Position numbers and translations under genes: made by a program | In this document: piece after piece, positions 24,192-31,218 of the stretch | How positions within the stretch are numbered: position 1 is the first letter of the stretch | Layout: each line of letters begins with the position of its first letter | Notes under the pieces: generated by a model | The model's database searches: none | What the model saw: only the letters and a program-made list of their open reading frames with translations | What the model was told of the DNA's origin: nothing | Assembly (NCBI RefSeq): GCF_004011805.1 | Contig: NZ_RCHJ01000031.1 | Coordinates: forward strand, 1 to 47,487 | Direction of reading: 5' to 3' | DNA length: 47,487 bases | Source of the DNA: Piscinibacter defluvii | Lineage (GTDB): Bacteria > Pseudomonadota > Gammaproteobacteria > Burkholderiales > Burkholderiaceae_C

Positions 24192-27041
24192 ATGGCCACC
24201 AAGAAATCCGGAACCACTTTCGTCGGCGTCGATGCGCTGAAGCATGCCGACGACAAGCGTAAGAACATCCCGACGGCCGAGTACCAGAGCCTCATGGCCG
24301 ACGAGGCGCGCAAACCAGTGCAGGTGACCTATCCGCGCACCACGTCGAACGCCGATCACCTGAAGACCGAGAAGGAAACGCGCAATCACGACCTGGACCC
24401 GCAGCTCGTCTGGCGCGGCAAGGATGCGCAGGACTGGAACGACCTCGTCGTCAACGCGCCGCCGCTCTATATCCAGGAGAAGGTGCACCCCAAGGTGCTG
24501 ATCGACGACCTGCTGCGCCAGAGCCGCGAGCGGCGCGAGGCGGCGGAGGCTGCGGCCAGCGGCACGCCCGACATGTTCGGCGACTTCAACGGCATCCCGG
24601 CCGGCGCCGACAAGACCGACTTCTACGCCCACGACCAGAACTGGACCAACCGCATGATCTTGGGCGACAGCCTGCAGGTGATGGCGAGTCTGGCCGAGCG
24701 TGAGGGGCTGCGAGGCAAGGTGCAGTGTGTCTACTTTGACCCGCCCTATGGGATCAAGTTCAACTCGAACTTCCAGTGGAGCACGACCAGCCGCGACGTG
24801 AAGGATGGGAATCGCGATCACATCAGCCGGGAGCCGGAGCAGGTCAAGGCGTTTCGCGACACGTGGCGCGATGGCATCAACTCCTATCTGACTTACCTGC
24901 GCGACCGCCTGACGATTGCTCGTGACTTGCTCACTGAGAGCGGTTCCGTGTTCGTTCAAATCGGTGACGGGAACGTGCATCGTGTTCGCGTTCTGCTGGA
25001 TGAAGTCTTCGGCGAGAAGAACTTCATCTCGGAGATCATCGTCAAGAAGACCGCCGGTCAGGACCAAGAATCACTCAACAACGTCGCCGACTTCGTGCTC
25101 TGGTATGCGCGCGATGCCGTGCAGCTGAAGTTTCGGAAGCTCTTCTCTCCTCGCCCGCGAGATGCAGAGTCTTTGGGGCCATACGGCCGATACGAGACCC
25201 CAGAGGGTGAACGGCGCGCACTGCGGCCGGAAGAGCGGATGAATATCGGCGTCTTGCCCGGCAGGGTCTTCCGGTGGGACAACGTGTCCTCCAGTGGATA
25301 TGGCGGCAACACAGTCTTCCCCTTCACGTTCCGCGGCGTCGAGTTCCTCCCAAGCACGAACCGGCACTGGAGCACCCACGCGGTGGGTATGCAGCGCCTT
25401 GTCGCAGCCAATCGAATTGAAGGATCTGGAAGCCTCAGCTACATCCGCTTTTTCGACGACTACCCCTACCAGCCCTTGAACAGCATGTGGACGGACACGT
25501 CTGTCGGCGGCTTCACCGATTCGAAGGTCTATGTCGTTCAGACTGTCTCCAAGGTTATCGAACGATGCATGCTCATGGCCACAGATCCGGGCGATCTGGT
25601 TCTCGATCCCACCTGCGGCTCAGGAACTACGGCCTATGTGGCAGAGCAATGGGGGCGCCGATGGATCACGCTCGACACCTCGCGCGTCGCCCTCGCTCTC
25701 GCTCTCGCCCGCGCCCGCATCATGGGCGCACGCTACCCGTACTACCTGCTCGCCGACAGCCCCGAAGGCCAGTTGAAGGAGGCCGAGATCACGCGCGGCG
25801 TGCCGAGCAGCCAGCCCACGCGCGGCAACATCCGACAGGGCTTTGTCTACGAGCGGGTGCCGCACGTCACGCTGAAGAGCATCGCCAACAACGCCGAGAT
25901 CGACGTGATCTGGGAGACGTGGCAGAAGAAGCTGGAGCCGCTGCGCGAGGCCCTGAACGCCGCCCTCAAGAAGGACTGGCAGGACTGGGAGATCCCGCGC
26001 GAGGCGGATGCCAAGTGGAGCGACAAGGCGAAGAAGCTGCACGCCGACTGGTGGGCCGCCCGAATTGAGCGGCAGCGCGAGATCGACGCTTCGATCGCGG
26101 CCAAGGCCGAGAGCGAGTACCTGTACGACAAGCCCTACGAGGACAAGAAGCGGGTGCGCGTGGCCGGCCCCTTCACCGTGGACTCGCTCAGCCCGCACCG
26201 CACTCTGGCCATGGACATCGACGACGGGCTGATCGATGGCGTGCGTGCGCCGAAGGCCGAGTACGAAGCCAAGGCCGACTTCGCGTCCGTGATGCTGGAG
26301 AACCTGAAGGCGGCCGGCGTGCAGCAGGCGCACAAGGCCGACCGCATCACCTTCACGAGCATCGTGGGCTGGGCGGGCGGTGGGTACATCTGCGCCGAAG
26401 GTCGCTACATGGAAGGCGACAAGGAGCGGCGCGCAGGCATCTTCATCGGGCCCGAGTTCGGCACGGTGTCCCGGCCAGATCTCGTGAGCGCAGCTCGCGA
26501 GGCGGCCGATGCCAACTTCGACGTGCTGATCGCCTGCGCCTTCAACTACGAGGCGCACGCCGCCGAGTTCGAGAAGCTGGGCCGCGTGCCGGTGCTGAAG
26601 GCCCGCATGAACCCGGACCTGCACATGGCCGGCGAGCTGAAGAACACCGGCGCCGGCAACCTGTTCGTGGTGTTCGGCGAGCCCGACATCCGCATCGAAC
26701 CGCAGGCTGACGGCAAGGTGCGCGTGCGCGTCAAGGGCGTGGACGTGTTCCGCCCGCAGACGGGTGAGATCGAGAGCGGCGGCACCGACAGCATCGCGCT
26801 GTGGATGATCGACACCGAGTACAACGAAGAGAGCTTCTTCGTCCGCCAGGCCTACTTCCTGGGCGCTTCCGACCCTTACAAGGCGCTGAAGACGACGCTG
26901 AAGGCCGAGATCGACGCCGAGGCCTGGGCCACGCTCAACAGCGATGTGTCACGCCCGTTCGAGAAGCCGAAGACCGGGCGCATCGCGGTGAAGGTGATCA
27001 ATCACCTGGGCGACGAGGTCATGAAGGTGTTCGGCGTTTGA
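24192..27041 (+). CDS. Type III-like site-specific DNA methyltransferase (Mod)
   Basis: 949-residue beta-class amino-methyltransferase: the catalytic motif DPPYGIKFNSNFQW (about residue 182) precedes the SAM-binding LDPTCGSGTTAYVAEQWGRRW (about 475). That order and DPPY are typical of type III Mod and related N6-adenine or N4-cytosine enzymes. The region between holds the probable target-recognition domain. The C-terminal third (from about residue 600) is long and lacks a motif I recognise; it begins with a charged helical stretch (WQKKLEPLREALNAALKKDWQDWEIP) and may contact the Res subunit. Gene order Res then Mod is the reverse of EcoP1-like systems. The region 24900-25560 has slightly lower GC and more varied codon use than its flanks, which could mark recombination of the recognition domain. 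Confidence 0.88.
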   Translation: MATKKSGTTFVGVDALKHADDKRKNIPTAEYQSLMADEARKPVQVTYPRTTSNADHLKTEKETRNHDLDPQLVWRGKDAQDWNDLVVNAPPLYIQEKVHPKVLIDDLLRQSRERREAAEAAASGTPDMFGDFNGIPAGADKTDFYAHDQNWTNRMILGDSLQVMASLAEREGLRGKVQCVYFDPPYGIKFNSNFQWSTTSRDVKDGNRDHISREPEQVKAFRDTWRDGINSYLTYLRDRLTIARDLLTESGSVFVQIGDGNVHRVRVLLDEVFGEKNFISEIIVKKTAGQDQESLNNVADFVLWYARDAVQLKFRKLFSPRPRDAESLGPYGRYETPEGERRALRPEERMNIGVLPGRVFRWDNVSSSGYGGNTVFPFTFRGVEFLPSTNRHWSTHAVGMQRLVAANRIEGSGSLSYIRFFDDYPYQPLNSMWTDTSVGGFTDSKVYVVQTVSKVIERCMLMATDPGDLVLDPTCGSGTTAYVAEQWGRRWITLDTSRVALALALARARIMGARYPYYLLADSPEGQLKEAEITRGVPSSQPTRGNIRQGFVYERVPHVTLKSIANNAEIDVIWETWQKKLEPLREALNAALKKDWQDWEIPREADAKWSDKAKKLHADWWAARIERQREIDASIAAKAESEYLYDKPYEDKKRVRVAGPFTVDSLSPHRTLAMDIDDGLIDGVRAPKAEYEAKADFASVMLENLKAAGVQQAHKADRITFTSIVGWAGGGYICAEGRYMEGDKERRAGIFIGPEFGTVSRPDLVSAAREAADANFDVLIACAFNYEAHAAEFEKLGRVPVLKARMNPDLHMAGELKNTGAGNLFVVFGEPDIRIEPQADGKVRVRVKGVDVFRPQTGEIESGGTDSIALWMIDTEYNEESFFVRQAYFLGASDPYKALKTTLKAEIDAEAWATLNSDVSRPFEKPKTGRIAVKVINHLGDEVMKVFGV

Positions 27042-27056
27042 TGGGGAGTGCGAGCC

Positions 27057-27620
27057 ATGGACGACCGCAAGTCTGAAGTCATCGGGCCGTACACCCTGGT
27101 GGCGCTGCCCCACCAAGGCGGCTTCCACGGGGTCATCTGGCAGGGCGGCAAGAAGACCGAGGCCGTCACCGGCAGCAGCGTCGACGACTGCCTGAACCAG
27201 CTTCGCGACCGCGTGGCGGACCTGCTGCAGGCCGAGGCCGCCGCACGCGGGGATTCGTCGCCCACGGTGAGTGCCACCGTCGCGGCCCTGCACCGCGTGG
27301 CACCGCGTCTGACCACTGGTCAGATGCAGATGCTGCGGGCCCACTACAACGCGCCTGACCGCTGCATCACGGCAACCCAGCTGGCCGAGGCTGCCGACTA
27401 CCGCGGCTACCAGGCTGCCAACCTGCAGTACGGCCGCGTCGGGCTGCTGTTGTACGGCGAGCTTCCCGTGGTGCTTCCCCGGCGTGCGAGCGATGGCAAG
27501 CTGATCTTCACCTGCGCCCTGGCCGAGGCGACCGACCAGCGGTCGGACGACGAGACCCAGTGGATCTGGCGCATGCGGCCGCACGTTGCCGAGGCGTTGG
27601 CAGCCGCGAAGCTGGTCTGA
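27057..27620 (+). CDS. Unknown 187-residue protein in the R-M operon
   Basis: Starts at the ATG at 27057 behind GGGGAG, 15 bp after the methyltransferase stop, and ends 9 bp before the HNH gene, so it is part of the operon. The N-terminal half (IGPYTLVALPHQGGFHGVIWQGGKKTEAVTGSSVDDCLNQLRDRV) looks like a small alpha/beta domain. The C-terminal half has RLTTGQMQMLRAHYNAPDRCITATQLAEAADYRGYQAANLQYGRVG, a pattern I associate with domains attached to HNH-type restriction proteins, with a WIWRMRPHVAEAL ending. It could be a DNA-recognition subunit for the adjacent HNH nuclease. Function unproven. Confidence 0.7.
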   Translation: MDDRKSEVIGPYTLVALPHQGGFHGVIWQGGKKTEAVTGSSVDDCLNQLRDRVADLLQAEAAARGDSSPTVSATVAALHRVAPRLTTGQMQMLRAHYNAPDRCITATQLAEAADYRGYQAANLQYGRVGLLLYGELPVVLPRRASDGKLIFTCALAEATDQRSDDETQWIWRMRPHVAEALAAAKLV

Positions 27621-27629
27621 GGGCGCCGC

Positions 27630-28517
27630 ATGTCCAAGGACCAGGCCAGAAGCCCGAAGTCGTACGAGAACGAGGAACTGCTGCTGGCGATGCTGCCGGA
27701 GCTGCTGGAGCAGAAGGGCTTTGCCGGCGTGACGACGGTACGCACCGGGGGCATGAAGTTCGTCGACGCCAGAGCGTCGGACGGGTCGAAGGTTCGGTTC
27801 TGGCTGAAGCAGGGATGGACCGACTCGCGCAACTACTCGGCCATCCAGTTCGGGCTGTTCAAGGTGCAGGAGCCGGGCAAGCTGCCGGACTCCCACTTCA
27901 CCGACTATGTGGCCGACCGTGTCGCCAGCGCAAAGGCCAAGGGCGCGACGCACGCGTTGCTGGTGCACATGGTGGACTCGCGCATCACGAACTACGTGGC
28001 GCTGACCGTGGACGATGTGGCCGAGGCGTACCGGCAACAGATCGCGCAATGGCGCAAGCGGGCCAGGAACACGAAGACGCCGACGCTGTGGTTCGAGGAC
28101 GCACGGGGCGGCCCCGATGCCGACTGCGTCACCGCCGTCACGAGCCTGGAGCTGTCGCTTTCGTCCATCTGCGGCCTGAGCGACGACCCCAAGGGCGCAC
28201 CGGGGTCGAAGAAGATTTCGGCCGAGCTGGAGGTGCGCATGCGGCAGCAGGCGTTCCGGATGCTGGTGGGCAACCGCTGCAAGTGGCGTTGCGTGGTCTC
28301 CGGCACGGAGGTGAAGGCCGTGCTGGACGCGGCGCACCTTCCGGGGAAGAACTGGCGGCACGACAACGCGGCCGACGACGGCGTCTTGATCCGAACCGAC
28401 TTGCACCGGCTTCTGGACCGGGGCCTGGCTGAACTTCGCGACGGCAAGTTCTGGCTGGCCGAGAGCGCGAGGGCCGGCGAGTACGCGCAGTTCCATGACC
28501 GGGATCTGGCGGCATGA
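27630..28517 (+). CDS. HNH endonuclease (HNH_2-like) in the R-M operon
   Basis: 295 residues. The C-terminal third (about 215-270) has the HNH_2 arrangement CKWRCVVSGTEVKAVLDAAHLPG (His236), then DDGVLIRTDLHRLLDRGLAEL (His259), a beta-beta-alpha metal nuclease. The N-terminal 150 residues include a strand-rich part (GMKFVDARASDGSKVRFWLKQGW) and may bind modified or specific DNA. Placed after res-mod and an unknown gene with short spacers, it may restrict DNA that escapes, or is modified against, the type III-like enzyme, in the manner of McrA-type proteins. That role is inference; the nuclease fold is well supported. Confidence 0.8.
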   Translation: MSKDQARSPKSYENEELLLAMLPELLEQKGFAGVTTVRTGGMKFVDARASDGSKVRFWLKQGWTDSRNYSAIQFGLFKVQEPGKLPDSHFTDYVADRVASAKAKGATHALLVHMVDSRITNYVALTVDDVAEAYRQQIAQWRKRARNTKTPTLWFEDARGGPDADCVTAVTSLELSLSSICGLSDDPKGAPGSKKISAELEVRMRQQAFRMLVGNRCKWRCVVSGTEVKAVLDAAHLPGKNWRHDNAADDGVLIRTDLHRLLDRGLAELRDGKFWLAESARAGEYAQFHDRDLAA

Positions 28518-28544
28518 GGTTGCCGTGAGTACCGGGACTCGTCG

Positions 28545-29441
28545 ATGACCGGTACGCCCGCTCCGGCGGAGCCCCATCGCACGCCCGAGATCGACGAGGT
28601 GTTCCGCCGCATCGGCAGAAACCTGCTTCTGTTCCAGCACATCGAGCATCTCCTCAAGCAGCTGATGACCGGCGCCCGGCTCGAAGGCACCCTCCAATCG
28701 ATGCAGGCGAACTTCGACGAGCGGCGAGCCAAGATTCACAAGCAGACGCTCGGCCAACTGGCCGGGCAGTTCGTCGACGACGTGCTTGCTGACGCGGGCG
28801 AGCGGGAGTCGCCAGAGAACGTCGACGAGGCGTGGTTCTCATTCGGCTTCACGATCCAGACGGACAGCGCCTTCGTCGAGCAGCACACAGCCGAGATGAA
28901 GGCGGTGGTGGATGCCCGGAACGATCTGATCCACCACTTCCTGCCCCGCTGGTCCCCGGCATCCGAGGACAGCACCCGCGCGGCGCTGGCTTATCTCGAC
29001 GATCAGCGCGCCCAGGCACTGCCGATGCGAGATCGCCTGCAGAGGTTCGTGAACTCATTTCAGGAGGCGGCAAAGGCCCACGCGGAGTTCATGTCGTCAC
29101 CCGAGGGTGCGCGAGCGATCGAGCTTCAATGGCTTCGGCACAGCCGTCTCGTGCTGCTGCTCGGGGAAGTGGCCCAGAAGACGCCTCGTGCAGACGGGTG
29201 GACCGTTCTGGCTTCTGCCGGGCACATCCTGCGGCGGCAGGAACCACAAGAGCTGGAGCACATGCTCGAACGGTACGGGCACCGAACGCTCAAGAGGCTG
29301 CTGCAGGCCACGGAACTGTTCGACATCGAGGAGGAGCCGACGGCCGGCGGCGGAACACGGACGATCTACCGGATCAATCCGCGATTCGAGCTGCACATCC
29401 AGCGCCAGGATCCCGGGTCCGACAGTACTGCTTCGCTCTGA
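28545..29441 (+). CDS. HEPN-like protein with C-terminal OST-HTH domain
   Basis: 298 residues, last gene of the R-M operon, 27 bp after the HNH gene. A helical N-terminal region (EIDEVFRRIGRNLLLFQHIEHLLKQLM) leads to VVDARNDLIHHFL, where Arg125 and His130 make the R-x4-6-H motif of HEPN ribonucleases. Residues 215-278 (DGWTVLASAGHILRRQEPQELEHMLERYGHRTLKRLLQATELFDI...TRTIYRIN) match an OST-HTH/LOTUS winged helix, which binds RNA, often structured RNA. This suggests an RNA-targeting nuclease that may act as an abortive-infection effector when restriction fails. The domain calls come from pattern recognition and the role is inferred. An alternative is a non-catalytic RNA-binding regulator. Confidence 0.7.
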   Translation: MTGTPAPAEPHRTPEIDEVFRRIGRNLLLFQHIEHLLKQLMTGARLEGTLQSMQANFDERRAKIHKQTLGQLAGQFVDDVLADAGERESPENVDEAWFSFGFTIQTDSAFVEQHTAEMKAVVDARNDLIHHFLPRWSPASEDSTRAALAYLDDQRAQALPMRDRLQRFVNSFQEAAKAHAEFMSSPEGARAIELQWLRHSRLVLLLGEVAQKTPRADGWTVLASAGHILRRQEPQELEHMLERYGHRTLKRLLQATELFDIEEEPTAGGGTRTIYRINPRFELHIQRQDPGSDSTASL

Positions 29442-29442
29442 A

Positions 29443-29486
29443 GCAGACGGCCCGGCTGTGGGAGAAGCCGGCGAGGAGCCGTCTGC
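29443..29486 (+). terminator. Hairpin after the R-M operon
   Basis: GCAGACGGC (29443-29451) pairs perfectly with GCCGTCTGC (29478-29486). No T-tract follows, so it may be a processing or attenuation hairpin rather than a classical terminator. Confidence 0.4.
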
Positions 29487-29532
29487 CGCGAGTGGCGTGC
29501 GTCACCCGGACAAAGGCGGTTTGCAGATAGTG

Positions 29533-29559
29533 GATAAGCCAATGTATTATTGCCTTATC
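29533..29559. promoter_or_regulatory. Palindromic operator ahead of the 154-residue gene
   Basis: GATAAGCCAAT and ATTGCCTTATC form 11-bp arms with one mismatch around GTATT, 20 bp upstream of the next start codon. The site is AT-rich in a GC-rich context and overlaps where a promoter must lie, as a repressor operator would. Confidence 0.5.
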
Positions 29560-29579
29560 TGTATATCAAAGAGACTTGC

Positions 29580-30044
29580 ATGCAGGAATACGAGCTTCGC
29601 GATTTCCTGGGGAAGTTCCTGAGGCACCAGCGGCTCCAGGAGTTCAGCCTCTCCTTCGAACCGTTCACTCGGCGGGGCGCGCGCAGGTCGAAGCGAGGCA
29701 CCGCAGGGGTTCTGGCCAAGGATCCGGCGTCCGGCACCGTGCTGCCGGGTACCCGCTCGGTCAAGGACCTGTTCGAGAAGCTCCACTCACTGGCCCCCGA
29801 GACGCGCGAGTGGTTCGAGAACAAGCAGCACACGCCGCGGCTCTATGACGACGTAGGCGTGCGCATCAACGAGGACGAGCTGCTCCAGGATCTGAGGAAC
29901 CGGACCGCTGCGCGGCAGGAGGAGGGAGAGAGGCGGGCCCGCAAGGTTCTGCTGAAAGCCATGCAGGCTTGCGATCAGCTCATCGAGCCCGCAGACGTGA
30001 ACCGTGTCGTCAAGACGATCCTCGCCGAACGCAGCGGGCGGTGA
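29580..30044 (+). CDS. Unknown 154-residue charged protein
   Basis: Begins MQEYELRDFLGKFLRHQRLQEF at the ATG at 29580, preceded by AAAGAGA. It contains a basic Arg/Lys tract (TRRGARRSKRG, residues 31-41) and a long charged helix (LLQDLRNRTAARQEEGERRARKVLLKAMQACDQLIE), suggesting nucleic-acid contact and a coiled coil. I do not recognise a family. The next gene (beta-solenoid) starts one base after its stop, so the two are translationally linked and probably work together. An operator-like palindrome lies directly upstream, hinting at repression, possibly by itself. Confidence 0.65.
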   Translation: MQEYELRDFLGKFLRHQRLQEFSLSFEPFTRRGARRSKRGTAGVLAKDPASGTVLPGTRSVKDLFEKLHSLAPETREWFENKQHTPRLYDDVGVRINEDELLQDLRNRTAARQEEGERRARKVLLKAMQACDQLIEPADVNRVVKTILAERSGR

Positions 30045-30045
30045 G

Positions 30046-31131
30046 ATGGCCAGGAGCTTCCAGCGAAAGAGCCTCACCTCGCGCCGACACGTCGCGATCG
30101 CAGGGAACTTGGCCATCAGTGGCTTTGCAACGGTGGGAGGGAACCTGTCGGTCGAAGGCGATCTCCGCGTCGACGGGCCGTTGATGTGCCTGGGGCGTCT
30201 GACCGTGAAGGGTTCGTTGACCGCCCGCGACGTGATCGTCGGTCAGGGTATGCAAGTCCTGGGAGATGTCGCTGCGGATTCGATCGATGCCCGCGTCTGT
30301 GGCGATGATGCCGCGGCGCTGGCCGAGATCGCCGAGCGCATCGCCTTCTGGACTCCGGACAGGGCATCCAGTGAGCAGGTCAGCGACGAGGCGCTCGACT
30401 GGATGTCCGACAAGAGCACACAGGACGACCTTCTCGATGACTCGCTGCCGTCCGAGACGGCCGTCAAGGTGGGCGGGCGATGCGTGGTGGCGGGCCGCGT
30501 GAGCACCGTCGGCTCGGTGGATGTCGGCGACCAGTTCAACCCGGATGACTGCGAGGTGATCGCGGGCAACGTCTACGCGAAGATGGTGCTGACGGAGGGA
30601 GATCTCCTTTGCGGAGGTGTGCATGCCGCTCGGTGGGTCAGGGTGGAAGGCGATCTGCGGTGCGCCGTGGTCGAATGCAGTCAGCTCGAGGCCTGGGGCT
30701 CGGTCGAAGTGGATGACGCCGTCGTTGCGACCGGGCGAGACACGCGGTGCTCGGAAACGCGCGGCGAAGGCGTTTACCGTTCCCCTGAGATCGACCCCGG
30801 GGACGCCCACGAGCGCGATGTGCTCCCGAGCATTCGATGCGCGGAGCTGAAGGCCGGCGCCGTCACTGCGGGCGGATCCATCCTGGTCGACGGTGTGATC
30901 GAGAGCCGAGGCTACGTTCGTGCCAACCTCAGCATCACCAGCGGTGGCACCATCACGACGGGCAAGGCCTACGGCATCCTCGCCGGGTTGGACGTGGCCA
31001 GGGACAGGTGGCAAGCATCGGGGTACGTGTGTGCCTCGGCGAGGCCGGTGCGCATCCTGACGGGAATGTTTCGCGCCTTGGCCAAGCGACGCCGCGGGGC
31101 TGACCCGCGGCCTGTCCGGCTCCCGAAATAG
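30046..31131 (+). CDS. Beta-solenoid (bactofilin-like) repeat protein
   Basis: 361 residues made largely of six-residue steps with Gly at turns, such as VAIAGNLAISGFATVGGNLSVEGDLRVDGPLMCLGRLTVKGSL and later VKVGGRCVVAGRVSTVGSVDVGDQF. This is the pattern of a right-handed or bactofilin-like beta-solenoid, which forms rods or filaments without nucleotide. Residues about 85-135 interrupt it with an acidic helical insert (DDAAALAEIAERIAFW...STQDDLLDDSLPSE). There is no signal peptide or membrane helix, so it is probably cytosolic. The basic C-terminal tail (AKRRRGADPRPVRLPK) could touch membrane or nucleic acid. Starts at 30046 right after the preceding stop. Confidence 0.7.
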   Translation: MARSFQRKSLTSRRHVAIAGNLAISGFATVGGNLSVEGDLRVDGPLMCLGRLTVKGSLTARDVIVGQGMQVLGDVAADSIDARVCGDDAAALAEIAERIAFWTPDRASSEQVSDEALDWMSDKSTQDDLLDDSLPSETAVKVGGRCVVAGRVSTVGSVDVGDQFNPDDCEVIAGNVYAKMVLTEGDLLCGGVHAARWVRVEGDLRCAVVECSQLEAWGSVEVDDAVVATGRDTRCSETRGEGVYRSPEIDPGDAHERDVLPSIRCAELKAGAVTAGGSILVDGVIESRGYVRANLSITSGGTITTGKAYGILAGLDVARDRWQASGYVCASARPVRILTGMFRALAKRRRGADPRPVRLPK

Positions 31132-31218
31132 TTGACGGAACCATCGGCAGCAGCGGCGGCCGACGCCGAAGCGTGTCATGCCGCCCGGAGGCCGCTGACA
31201 ATGCCGGACCCTTTCCGC

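Noticed and set aside
22004..24313. Long minus-strand frame opposite the Res gene
   Set aside because: Shadow frame with repetitive Val/Gly/Ala composition, typical of antisense to a high-GC3 gene.
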